Of a stretch of 64,000 bases of DNA, positions 13,431-23,995 are shown piece by piece (the stretch's first letter is position 1; each line of letters starts with the position of its first letter). A model generated the notes under the pieces. That model did no database searches and was not told the origin of the DNA. It saw nothing but the letters and a program-made list of their open reading frames with translations. Source of the DNA: Artemisia argyi (lineage: Eukaryota; Streptophyta; Magnoliopsida; Asterales; Asteraceae); the NCBI GenBank assembly GCA_030686995.1, contig CM060680.1:200681322-200745321 (forward strand). Reading direction: 5' to 3'. The position numbers and the translations under genes are program-made.

Positions 13431-14090
13431 GAGATGGAAAATGGGGCTGGCCGGGCACGTTATCTGCTGTGAGATTTGCTAAAAAAATTGGTATTCATCA
13501 ATGTTATACGTGTATCACTCGATTGATATCAGATTATGAAATTCGAACTAGTAAAATATTTTAATTAGTCTCTCTGATGATTCTGGTAGGACATTTGAAT
13601 TAGAAGTGATTCAGTTTCTATATTACATTTACTGTTGCGGATATGTTAGAATGGTTAATGCATCATATTATAAGTTAGGGCATTTGTTTGTTTGATTAGT
13701 GCATAAAAAAATGTGTTACGACATCTGTTGGTATAAAAATAGTATCTTGTTATAAGTTACGACATTTGTTTGTTTGATTAGTGCATCTAAAATAAGCATT
13801 AGCGCATCTGTTAGTATGATTAGGGCATCACGTGACTTGTTACAAGCTTTTAATCGATCAATGGTCTACCAAATTACGTTGATTACAATATTTTGACAAA
13901 GACGGCTCATGGACCTTGGAACTTTAATGGGTACAGGCATTTCCATTATTTATGTTTTTGTTAACCAGAAAATCCATTGGGCGTTTTGGCTACCCGAAAA
14001 TCCAAGTGGTGATACATTATATGCATTATGATTCTGGCTCTTTAGATTCAGATGTGGTGTGTTTGTGTAACTTGTTTCTTTGCTCACAGG

Positions 14091-14188
14091 TACATTGCAT
14101 TTGATTATGATGCAGTCGCTATTATGCATGATGTTCAAGGATATTCAAAATTACCCGAAGATGCTGTTGCCAGTGTTCTTAAAGGCGG
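14091..14188 (+). pseudogene. Exon-like fragment, gene of origin not recognised
   Basis: The segment is preceded by TTTGCTCACAG and followed by GTAATG, so it has both splice borders. It reads open as YIAFDYDAVAIMHDV..., ending SVLKGG. I do not recognise the protein. Nearby pieces with similar character are 13382-13560 (contains KWGWPGTLSAV), 14668-14831 (begins MVHEFHDLISEGSS) and 14984-15090 (contains VPAGIWELPNAK, with an in-frame stop). They may derive from one captured gene or several. No promoter or continuous reading frame is evident. Confidence 0.4.
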
Positions 14189-15202
14189 TAATGTTTGCAT
14201 TATATTGTTGTTCAACTATCATAATTACAAGTCACGTGACAATAGTGATGTGTCTTGTTGCGTCTGTTTTAAGCACTCGTTCTTTCAAACAGACTTATTT
14301 AATTGCATCCGTTTGAGGTACTTTAGTGCATCGGTTTGAGGTACTTTAGTGCATTCGTTTAAGGACCTTTAGTGCATCCGTTTGATGTACTTTAGTGCAT
14401 CCGTTTGTATCATAGTAAGGCATCAAAATATCATGGGAGTCGATATCAAAATATCAGGAGATAAGCACCTTTAAATAAGCAATTCCAAACACCCCCTAAA
14501 ACAATTGAATTGTTTGTCTTTGGTGGTTATCATCTTTTTTTTCTAGCCTTTTGAGTTTTGCCAAAAAAATTCATTTCAATTACAGAAAAGCATTTTCTAA
14601 TCCCTCTTTTTCACATTATTAAATAGCGGAATCTGAATATAAAGTTTGTTTCTTGCAAGATTCAAAATGGTTCACGAGTTCCATGACTTGATATCCGAAG
14701 GAAGCTCACCAGATAGTGAATTTCCATCGAGATTAATTACTGTTAGATCAGACAAAGTAGTAAACTCGAGTAGAATTTCACCTGAAAACGATGTTATTAC
14801 CAGCTTTCAAGACGCTAAGTTTGACCCATGAAGACATACCTGGTGGAACTGGACCTGAAAACTTGAGGTACTTTAGTACTAAAAGCTTTTGAGGTACTTT
14901 AGTGCATCCGTTTGAGGACCTTTAGTGCATCCATTTGAGTTACTTTAGTGCATCCCATTATTTATAACTTGAGTTACCTTTAGGTGTTGTCCCTGCTGGA
15001 ATATGGGAGCTTCCTAACGCTAAGATTATTAGTGAGTCATAGACTCGGGTCAATGGAAAACTGTATGGAGATAGCGTTGTACTAGTAGGCTACTAGTTGC
15101 TTGTGACTGTGACCCCAAAACTAGTAAAGTTTTCCTATATCTTTTACATTTTAGACAAAAACTTGTCTATTCTGAGATGTAGTATACTTTTATTTTCAGC
15201 AG

Positions 15203-15435
15203 GATCACTCAAAATTTCCAAACGTCACACTGATCGTGTAAATGGTTCCACATCTCATCAGACTCAACAATGCTTTAGACCTATGTGGCGGGTTAGAGAT
15301 CATATGGCATTCTTGATTAGAAATCTTCAGTTTTATATCGATGTAGGATTAATATAAATCAAGCACCTTTTTACATGATTGATGGAGCATATATGTTTGT
15401 TTGTTTTGTTTGTTTGTTTGTTTGTTTGTTTGTTT

Positions 15436-15487
<52 letters not shown>

Positions 15488-15653
15488 TTAGCCTATCGCA
15501 GCTAGTATATGGTAATACTGTGATACCCTGGTGATTCTGTGACATCTTTTTTATCCTCTTCCAGGTGGATGTGATAGAATCTCAATGGAATGTGCTACAA
15601 ACACATATAGAGGAGCCACTTGATTTTGCTGAGTTGGTGGACTTCCATCAAGA
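15203..15653 (+). pseudogene. Gamma-tubulin complex component 4-like fragment (two exons)
   Basis: Exon 15203-15342 follows a CAG acceptor and ends at a GTAGGA donor. It encodes RHTDRVNGS... and WRVRDHMAFLIRNLQFYID. Exon 15565-15653 follows CCAG and ends before GTAAGC. It encodes VDVIESQWNVLQTHI and FAELVDFHQE. The joined region resembles the conserved C-terminal part of GCP-family proteins, best GCP4, which bind gamma-tubulin in microtubule nucleation. Only about 75 residues of a protein of roughly 700 or more are present. The intron has acquired (TTTG)n and poly(T) tracts. It sits inside TIR element B, directly upstream of an unrelated carrier fragment, so a captured, non-functional piece is likely. 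Confidence 0.6.
15396..15482. repeat. (TTTG)n followed by poly(T)
   Basis: About ten TTTG/TGTT units pass directly into a run of more than 40 T within the intron of the GCP4-like fragment. Confidence 0.9.
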
Positions 15654-15807
15654 GTAAGCAATATTTGTTTTTTCTATTCATCTTTGCTTCCATGGTTTAG
15701 TAACCTATTAAATTGTATCAGTCAAGTTGGTATTTTTGCTTTAAATCTTGGTGCAGATACTTGTTAGGTATCATAATCTTGGTGCATATACTTATTCTTC
15801 AATGTAG

Positions 15808-16331
15808 ATTGCAGGCCCAAGGTGCAGGTGCAAGTGCTAGTGCAGGTTCAGGTGTAGTGGTAGAAGCTGGTGCAACTGTGGTTAAGTATGGTGGTCCAAT
15901 GGACGTAGCAAAGCAGGTTTTGAGGACTGAAGGAGGTGTTAAGAGGCCTTTTCGAAGGATTAGTTCCCACACTAGTTCGAAGTTCCTGGAAATGCTACAA
16001 TGTTTGGTGTCTATGAGGCTATAAAACAATATATGGCTGGTGGAACCGACACTTCTGGGTTAAGCCGTGGTTCACTAATGATGGCAGGAGGCTTAGTAGG
16101 AGATGCATGTTGGGTTTCAGTTTACCCAACTGATGTATCAAGAGTGTGATTCAGATTGATGATTATAAGAACCCTAAGTATTCCGGGCCGACTGTTGCTT
16201 GCAAAAAGATTCTTAAATCTGAAGGAATTGGAGGTTTGTATAAAGGTTTCAGACCTGCAATGGGTCGAAGTATCCCAGCTAATGTTGCTTGCTCTCTAGC
16301 TTATGAAGTCACAAGGTCAAGCTTGGGCTAA
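15808..16331 (+). pseudogene. Mitochondrial carrier BOU-like pseudogene fragment
   Basis: After a TGTAG acceptor the sequence encodes RLQAQGAGASASAGSG, then VVKYGGPMDVAKQVLRTEGG, then (other frames) YMAGGTDTSGLSRGSLMMAG and VYPTDV, and finally IQIDDYKNPKYSGP to RSIPANVACSLAYEVTRSSL. This order matches the C-terminal half of BOU (A BOUT DE SOUFFLE), a carnitine/acylcarnitine-carrier-like protein of the mitochondrial inner membrane. The PTDV segment fits the carrier signature, though its expected following residues are broken by a frameshift. At least two frameshifts and one stop separate the blocks, and the N-terminal half is missing. Confidence 0.75.
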
Positions 16332-16764
16332 ACGTCATCAACCTTAATTTCTCATGATCTTCAACATTCATTGTAATGAATATTATTGCCATTGAAATAG
16401 TCCTTTTTTATGTAATGTAACCTCCAAATCCAGTGTTAATGCTATTTGCTCTTTACGTAAAAAAAAATGAAATAAAGGAAAAAAAAAGTTAAGACAAGAA
16501 AACAGTAAGTTTAAAAAAGGAAAAACATGGATTGGTTCAAAAATTAAAGAAATAAAAGAAGTCTTAACGCACAAACTCAATGGCCTCAGCCCTCACAAAC
16601 TCGTACGATGAGTAAAAATTAAAAAATAGATATGATTTATAAAACAGACCCTGAAAAACAAAAGAAGTGACAAACAGGCCCTTGTACTTGGTAGAGGGAA
16701 AAAAAAGGGAGGGGGAGATACTTTTCTCACTTTTCCACCAAATGGTACTTTTTCATGAACCAAC

Positions 16765-16766
<2 letters not shown>
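16332..16766. other. Right terminal part of element B, non-coding
   Basis: A-rich sequence leads into the right TIR (about 16716-16767). No gene is seen. Confidence 0.4.

Positions 16767-16767
<1 letters not shown>

Positions 16768-16850
<83 letters not shown>
16768..16850. repeat. (TA)n microsatellite right of element B
   Basis: A long TA run sits between element B and the resumption of the solo LTR sequence at about 16851. Confidence 0.95.
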
Positions 16851-16853
<3 letters not shown>

Positions 16854-17261
16854 AAATCTGAACTGAGTACATATGATGCATTTATACGCTCCCCTGCAAA
16901 ACAACGTTATACATAACCATACAACTGTACTCTGACAAGTATACTTACGTATCAAAAATGGCCAAGTGAAAGTAAACAAATGGGAACGCCGTGGATAAAA
17001 CACACCTCCACAAACAGCATCATGCCATTGGTGCCTCAATGACATGGCCATGGTACCTCCATGGCTAGTTCGTACCTTGGGCAATGGATTATGTCAAATG
17101 ATATAAATAAACATAGGAAAACAATCAAGGGTTGTCCATCAAGATTGTAGCACCCTAGGCAAATCCCACATCGGCTGAGGCTTAGAGTGATGCTGGGTAT
17201 ATAAGAATAACATTCGTCTTATCAGACACAACGCGTTTTATGGTCTACTGCGAGTGGGGTT

Positions 17262-17330
17262 CTTAGGAACTTGCAGTTAAGCGTGCTCATGTGAGAGTAG
17301 CACAGGTATGGGTGACCTGCCGGGAAGTCT
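17262..17330 (+). other. 5S rRNA-derived segment in the left Cassandra LTR
   Basis: It contains AGTTAAGCGTGCT, GAGAGTAGCAC and TATGGGTGACCTGCCGGGAA. These correspond in order to the 3' half of plant 5S rRNA, including the internal pol III promoter region. It is not a functional 5S gene. Confidence 0.85.
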
Positions 17331-17611
17331 CACATGAGGGTCACAAAGCAAAGCCGTGAGCCTGCGGGCTAAGTGGACAATATTGTGGTCTGAGTAGGTG
17401 AGCTGTTACAAGTGGTATTAGAGCCACTCTAAAGCCGTTCAGGATGGTTGGGGCAAACCTCATCGAGGACGATGAGTCCCTAAGGAGGGGGGGATTGTAA
17501 CACCCTAGGCAAATCCCACATCGGCTGAGGCTTGGAGTGATGCTGGGTATATAAGAATAACATTCGTCTTATCAGACACAACGCGTTTTGTGGTCTACTG
17601 CGAGTGGGGTT

Positions 17612-17679
17612 CTTAGGAACTGGCAGTTAAGCGTACTCATGTGAAAGTAGCATCGGTATGGTGACCTGCCGGGAAGTCT
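17612..17679 (+). other. 5S rRNA-derived segment in the right Cassandra LTR
   Basis: The same 5S-like motifs as in the left LTR are present with a few substitutions (GCGTACTCATG, GAAAGTAGCAT) and one missing base in GGTGACC. Confidence 0.8.
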
Positions 17680-19464
17680 CACATGAGGGCCACAAAGCAA
17701 AGTCGTGAGCCTGCAGGCAAAGTGGACAATATTATGGTCTGAGTAGGCGGGATGTTACAAAGATAATGTATAAATAGAATGAAATGAGTAAGCACCAAAC
17801 GACATAATCAAAACGAATATCTAAACAGATATGGAATCATAACAGAATGGCATAAATCAGAATATCAAAAATCAGAAATCAAGTCATGAGAATATCCTTA
17901 CTGAGAAAAGACGGAATATCTGTACCTTAACGCAAATGGAAGGAAAAAAAACGAATGAATGAACCCAAGAAAACAACGTTACACCTTCTTTAACGAATCT
18001 ACATGAATTTAGGATCATTTAATACTTATACATTCATTATATAGGTCATAATTATTTTTAATACTTAATAGTTATAATTATTCACCTTAACATGTTTTAG
18101 GGTTTCACACGTAAATCTGGTTTGTATTCTTATGATTTTAAAAACATGGTATTAAATAAGATCATGAGGTTCTCCAATTTTTATCTGTGATTCTCACATG
18201 AGTTAAGCATCTCCAGAAATTTTTGCATACTTTATTTCCAAGTGCAAGTACTATTTCAAAAATCATTTTCCCAGACTTGTCCAGAAAGTGCACTGCAGGT
18301 ATACCTTGAAGATTTGCATTTATTTTAACCCATTTAAAACTTCCAGAAAGATTCACAAAAATTTTAGGAAGTCATATACATCTCAAACATTCTCCTTGTC
18401 AAATTAGACATCTTAATTCCTTATGGTTTGTAAATTAAAACTCAAAAACACCAACTGATTTTCAGACTCGATTTCTCAGATTTGACAACTCATCTTCTAA
18501 AAATCAAAAGACTACCTTCCCTACCTCCAATGAGTATGACACTTATATATTCAGAAATTAAACTGAAAGAACTTATGTTTAGACTCAAGAATCACACAAA
18601 AATAAGTTGGCATCACCAGTTTAGACCCCGTTCAATCCGACCCAAATTCTGGACAACCCGCTCAAATTAAATCATAACAAACCCCTAAACTTTATAATCC
18701 TAACACTTTAATTCTTTAGATCTGATTAACACACACATCTTTATAGGTTTAATTCACATAAGACATACATGTTTAACAGCCCTCATGATTGACACACACA
18801 TGATACACACACACAAATATAACGAGCCACATATATTACATAAAATCACACAAATCAACCCCTAATCCATTGTTAATAAATGTGTACGCCCCTTATTAAT
18901 TACTTAGGGTTCATTTCCAGATTTTATGTCATGTTGTAATGAGCATTTATTGATCATATTAGGGCTTAACCAGATCTGATTCGAATATAGGAAAACCAAA
19001 CAAAAGTCGACATATATGCTTCACATATTCATGATTTTATGTGGCCTATGTATTGTTATACTTGTTACAGATTTAACGAGACATATATTAGCATGATAAC
19101 ATGATTCGTAAGGTTAGCATAACATGTTTTAAGTTCTGATTATATACATTTATATGTGTGTCGAATGGATTGAAAATCAAAAGAGGATGATGATACCTTT
19201 TTGGCAGATTTAACAATGCAAAGAACAAGAACAAAACCCACGAATCACACAACACAAATAAACCCAAGAGTACAACGATCAACCAAGATTCATCTTCAGC
19301 CTTTTTCTTGATCCTTGAGAGCTAAATGAAAGAGAATTATGGCTGCTAGGGTTTCGGTATGGAGAGGGAGTATAAGGTGCCGTATATTTGATAATGAAAA
19401 GAGAATGAGGCATGTGTTTATATTAAGTAAACCATGTAATATTTAGGATATAAAGGAAGGGTAG

Positions 19465-19815
19465 AGATCTAGTGAGAAGAAAACTTAAAATGAGAAGGAT
19501 GCACACATTTGAGATGCAGCGACTTGAATTAGATGCATCTCTATTCATTTAGATGCATCTTAATTAGTTTTGAAAGTGATCTTAAAGTGAAAACGACACA
19601 AAGTAGTACTAGTAACAAATTTGACCCGTAGGGGACGAAAAATACATAGGATTCACCTAACTTGATAAAATGCATCTAAAATATGCATATGCAACTAATT
19701 TTTTGCTAGAATATATATTAGGGTACATCTAAAAGATTATGGATGCATCTAATTCAAGTCGATGCATCTCTAATTTGTAATTATAGTTATTTCTCATCCT
19801 TCTTATTTTAAGATC
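19465..19815. mobile_element. 350-bp MITE with GATGCATC motifs
   Basis: The left end has AACTTAAAATGAGAAGGATG. The right end is its approximate reverse complement (CATCCTTCTTATTTTAAG). Between them GATGCATCT/AGATGCATC motifs recur six or more times, the same theme as in elements A and B. It lies inside the solo LTR. The target duplication is not resolved. Confidence 0.55.
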
Positions 19816-20229
19816 TTTTATTTTAACCAAATATTTGGTCTTATCCTTATGTAAACAAAACGTGTGAAGAGGAGGGGAAGTAACAAATATTTTGGCTCCA
19901 AAAGTGAACAAGAAAACGTGTGGATTGTGAATGAATTAAATGTGTACGAATTTTATAATATATAGTTTAGGTTTAATATTATTTCAAGTGTATAACATAT
20001 AGTTTTTAAATGTCAAAACTTATTGTCAAACTTATGTTATAATTCAAATTAGATGTAAAAATGCGAAACCAGAATTTAGGGTTTTACATAATCCATGGGA
20101 AATTTGTAGGAACTCCGTAGGTAATTTCCTTCAAAAAATGTCCCTATGAAAAATTCATGGGCGTTGCCTTGTTTTCTTGTAGTGTTAGTCTTTTGACATG
20201 CATTCACTACATATGCTTAGCAAATTTTT

Positions 20230-20305
20230 TTGGTAAAAGGATTCAATACCCCTGTTAGGGTAAAAGGATTCAATACCCCTGTTAAAGTTTATTACGCCAA
20301 AAAAT
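20230..20305 (-). repeat. LINE-like 3' tail fragment
   Basis: Two tandem copies of a 27-bp unit containing AAAGGATTCAATACCCCTG are followed by GTTTATTAC. The reverse complement matches the LINE tail at about 38588-38635 (CCAGGGGTATTGAATCCCTT). Confidence 0.5.
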
Positions 20306-20676
20306 AAATAAGCACAATGGATGTAGATGAGTCCCTCATCTCACCCCAAAACTTGATTAGCTAGGTACATACACATAGTTTGGATTGGATTCAAGGCTAG
20401 GTTCATTATTAGCTTGTGTACGCATAATTCCATTTCCTTATGAGCAAAATCGTTATTTAGTATGTACCAATAGATTCGAGCCACAAAAACATAGTGTTAT
20501 AACTAGAAATGCTTTAAACCGTTACTATTTTGTTGTGTCTATTAACCAATTTGTATAATCAAAAAATAATGTTATATAAAACAAATTTCTCCTAATTAAT
20601 CATGTTCAATTTTAAATTAAACATTGACAATGCAGCATTTTTAGCCGTCATGGGTTACAATGATTTTGGTAGAAAT

Positions 20677-23373
20677 CTAGCTGAAGGAGGTTCTCCATTG
20701 CAATTCCACGTGAAGGCGACCACCACTCGTTGTGTCTTCAAGGTGGTACATCTCTTTTGTCCGTGTTTTCTTCACGATATCCTCAAGGCTAATATTGACA
20801 TGTCCCCTTTTAGTCTAAGAAAACAAACATTATATAATTTATATATGTCCAGTTTAAAGAAATGAACTTTGAGTATTACATATGATAGTGAAAGTATAGT
20901 ATCAATCCTACCACATGAAGAAATTTGCTGATCTGTGAACTACTATGCAATTCCAAATTTAAAATTTCATTCGTTGGTGGCTTGTCGAAACTAAACATAA
21001 TCTCTTCATTCCATACCGGATCAAAACTCTTCTTTGCAAGCTGCAAAGAGCGAATCCGAAAATAGAGAAACATATATCAAGAGTGTGACAGCCACAATCT
21101 ACATTACCACCATTGCTAAATGCTTGATATATTTATGAAAGCACATACCGTGGTTTGTCTTCTGTCATTTTGGATTGTCAAATAAATGAATGGATGTGTT
21201 ACTTGAATGCCTTCGGCTTCAAGGATTGTAACGACAAGCCAGCCTCCAACCTTGAGAGGCATATTCATTTCATTTGCCTCTTCTGAATTAGTCAGGACTT
21301 CTTCACAGGTGAGTGGTTTGTACATCAATTCAATCATGAGCTGGCCATATGATTTGTTGTTTTCTAAATGACTAGAATCAGCATGTTTTAAAAGATCAAG
21401 AGTTAGAGTCTTCTGATGTTCTGGAATAAGATCTTTCAATGGCACAACATTCATCCACATTTTATAAGGATGGTCCTACATAACAAAACATAGATAAATA
21501 AAAAATACAGGTTCGAATTTCCTAACCAACATAACTACTTGCTAAAATCTGCACATTTTACCTCTATTTCTATAAAAGTCAACCACAATTTCGATTCCTA
21601 AAAACATACCTGTCCTTCCCAAACTGAAATTTCGAGAGCTTGAACATCAAGATCTTTCACAACTAGACGGAATTCTTCATTCCATTCAGGATTCAAGCTT
21701 CTTATCGTATTCGTTTTTTTGGATGGAAGGCTGTCTTTGGTTAGTCCCACTTTCACAAAACATTCACGTTCAAAGAACAAAAGTGTTCTTTTAAGGTTCA
21801 TTATCCTTACAACTTTCACATTCAAGGTTCCAACATGATGATTGAGCTCCTGCAGGAGAATTAAATTCAGCAAGGTATGCATTAGTATATGGACTTGATT
21901 GGTAATAGTCTTTTCCCCGTAGGCATGTATTCATAAGATTTATGAAGCAACATGAATAAATTTATATATGTTTGAAAAATAGAGTAAGTAATGGAATTGA
22001 CGTCAACTTTTAGCAAGATAAATCGGTTTGAGGATAAACTCTTCTTTCTTACTAACACCTGTATTTCATCTTGAAACAAGGCTAAACATGGCCAACAAAT
22101 GCTAATCATAAACTCAGTGGTCCGACATTCTCCTAACTGATTATGGCTGCTTGATCATGGAAATTCTAAGATAGTGATTAATTAGTTCGCCCTGCCCGGC
22201 CGATTGTATGGTCTTTGTGTTTTATTAGGGTTTCTCCACCTATATCGTCTATATATATGTTATCAATGATACAATATATCCGTCAGGGTTTTCAATGTTC
22301 AACAATAGTAATAGCACTACAATAAAACACTCCATATTGTTTTTGTAATCATTGAATATATGTATCTCTAATCGAAAAAGCAATTAGTGTTATAGAATTG
22401 GAATTTGCTTCTTAATATATATCAAATAAGTTTCTATCATAAACCCTTAATTTAGGCACACAAAAAAAGAACTTACATGAACAAGTGCAGCTTCAAGTGC
22501 CTTCACGACCTCGGTCATTAATGGACGCTCTATCCTATCTCTCTTCAAACACTGATATGCTATCTTTGTAAACATCTTCAAAGAATCAGAGCTTATTTCA
22601 TCCTTTATTTTAGCATATATAATTTCATTTAAGGTGTTGCATTCATAAGAATGTTGCGCCAATTCTACTAATGGCGGAAACTTATCGTCGTTGCACAACC
22701 TGCCACATAATACTTCAAACAACACGACACCAAATGAATAGACATCTGATTCTTTTGTTAACAACCCCGCCTCTACATATAGTGGATCGACATAACCCAA
22801 TGTGCCTGCAGGGTTGGAAACAAGAAATGTGATATGTTGATTAGCAGGACCAAGTTTTGACAGACCAAAATCAGAGATCTTCGCATTCCAATTTTCATCT
22901 ACTAGGATATTGGAACTTTTAATATCCCGATGCAACACTCGTTGTTGGGCACCGATTGCATTATGAAGGTACATCAGTCCACGAGCCGCCCCAATGCATA
23001 TATTAAGGCGTCTAACCCAAGTTAACTTTCTTTTGTGGAGGTACAAGTCAAGACTTCTTTTAGATGCATATTCATAGATGAGGATCTTTTCGCCAGAATC
23101 ATCACAATACCCTAAGAGAGAGATGATATTTTCATGCTTGTAAGATGAAAGCATTATGATTTCCTTCCAAAACTCTGGATCCCCTTGCCCATATCTACGA
23201 TTTAAACGCTTTAAGGCAACCACACTCTCACCCATGGAATGGACGATTTCTCCCTTGTACACTTCCCCAAAGCCTCCTCTCCCAATACATTTTTCATTGG
23301 AAAAGTCGTCGGTTGCTAATTTTATAGCTTTTAGTGATATTTTGAGGTGTTCAAAGTGTTTCATATGTGCCAT
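20677..23373 (-). CDS. Kinase-synaptotagmin (C2A-C2B) fusion protein, copy 1
   Basis: Inferred exons on the minus strand are 23373-22477, 21849-21610, 21475-21149, 21040-20912 and 20814-20677. All internal junctions are phase 0 with GT/AG borders (donor GTAAGT after the kinase). The product is about 576 residues. Residues 1-299 are a receptor-like cytoplasmic kinase: GRGGFGEVYKG at 31-41, ATP-site Lys55, HRD 148-150, DFG 168-170 and GTLGYVDP 190-197, so it looks catalytically competent (RD type). There is no signal peptide or membrane span. C2A (about 306-433) and C2B (about 456-572) match the tail of plant SYT1, ending HVELQWRTS. C2A has lost the Ca2+-ligand loop Asp residues (RECFVKV for ADPYVKV), so Ca2+-independent binding is likely. 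Reading on past the kinase donor meets a stop after 9 residues, so a kinase-only form is possible. A linker exon could have been missed in the 627-bp first intron. Confidence 0.72.
21850..22476 (-). other. Intron joining kinase and C2 exons of copy 1
   Basis: This 627-bp interval runs from GTAAGT at the kinase exon to CTGCAG before the first C2 exon. A linker exon equivalent to that of copy 2 is not recognisable. A short open stretch at 21990-22075 (contains DEIQVLVRKKSL) has no similarity to it. Confidence 0.5.
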
Positions 23374-23415
23374 TTTTTAGAAAGTTTAAGAAAAACAAGA
23401 TACTAGAAAACTAAG

Positions 23416-23456
23416 GATTTCAAAGTTTAAGAGTTGATTTCAAAGTTTAAGAGTTG
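23416..23456. repeat. Tandem 20-bp duplication in the 5' leader of copy 1
   Basis: ATTTCAAAGTTTAAGAGTTG occurs twice in succession, about 45-85 bp upstream of the start codon. Confidence 0.9.
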
Positions 23457-23527
23457 GAGAGGTTAAAGAAGCTAATCTTTTATCTATTCTGATTAGCAAT
23501 CTGGTAACACACATGGAGGGCTACCTT

Positions 23528-23537
23528 CTATATATAT
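23528..23537 (-). promoter_or_regulatory. Possible TATA box of kinase-SYT copy 1
   Basis: GGATATATATAGAAGG read on the minus strand lies about 155 bp upstream of the ATG at 23373, a suitable place for a core promoter. It is a sequence match only. Confidence 0.3.
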
Positions 23538-23607
23538 CCTTGATTTTGAAACTAGCCTATCATATGCTTGCTTGACCTCGAGGTTCCCAGAATGTGCACT
23601 TAAAAAA

Positions 23608-23609
23608 GA

Positions 23610-23666
<57 letters not shown>
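23608..23666. repeat. Poly(A) tract
   Basis: Nearly 60 consecutive A residues follow GAGTTA. This may be a retroposon tail or slippage. I see no source sequence next to it. Confidence 0.9.
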
Positions 23667-23670
<4 letters not shown>

Positions 23671-23881
23671 CAATATCTCTAGAAAGACTAGAACTTTTCC
23701 TAATTTTTTTTTGAGTATATAGGGGTTACCTAGAAACATACTTTTAAAAATGCCCGTTAAATATTTTTAATTTATTAGTGTTATTATGTTATCACCAACT
23801 GCATTTTGTGCACTTGTTATAATTTGGTGGTATATTAGTGTCGTTGTGTGTTTTTATGTATGGAAAATATTAGATCCATCT

Positions 23882-23995
23882 AAGGTTTACAAAATTTTAG
23901 CCACTCGCTGACATGGCAAAGTGCTCACAGAAAATCAACCAATCAGCACCCTGCCACGTCAGCGAGTGGCTGAAATTTTGTAAACTTTATGTGGG
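23882..23995. repeat. Small foldback (about 110 bp)
   Basis: AAGGTTTACAAAATTTTAGC and ACTCGCTGACATGGCA are mirrored by TGCCACGTCAGCGAGT and GAAATTTTGTAAACTTTA around a 25-bp loop. It is a probable MITE relic. Confidence 0.75.

Larger units (their letters stand above)
11828..16767. mobile_element. 4.9-kb TIR element B carrying captured gene fragments
   Basis: The left end runs GGGTAGGGTTC and continues to GGTAGAAAAGTGAGAAAAGT. The right end read inward is GAGGTTGGTTC continuing to GGTGGAAAAGTGAGAAAAGT. The termini thus form an imperfect TIR of about 50 bp, and TA repeats abut both ends. Inside are TGCATC-type motifs (12420-12780, 13650-13830, 14310-14420, 14880-14955), a CCA/TCA-rich tract, unrecognised exon-like pieces, and fragments of GCP4-like and BOU-like genes. 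No transposase is visible. It looks like a Pack-type (gene-capturing) non-autonomous element. Confidence 0.6.
17146..17759 (+). mobile_element. Cassandra TRIM retrotransposon, complete
   Basis: Two LTRs (17146-17410 and 17496-17759) begin TGTAGCACCC/TGTAACACCC and end GTTACA. The 85-bp internal region starts with a primer-binding site for initiator methionine tRNA (AGTGGTATTAGAGCC, one or two mismatches to the usual TGGTATCAGAGC) and ends with the purine tract TAAGGAGGGGGGGA. Both flanks carry AAGAT (17141-17145 and 17760-17764), a perfect 5-bp target duplication. Each LTR holds a 5S rRNA-like segment, the hallmark of Cassandra. There is no coding capacity, so movement depends on enzymes from other elements. 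Its host is the split solo LTR. Confidence 0.93.

Noticed and set aside
17262..17679. 5S rRNA genes
   Set aside because: Only the 3' half of 5S is present, in the two LTRs of a Cassandra TRIM with primer site, purine tract and TSD.
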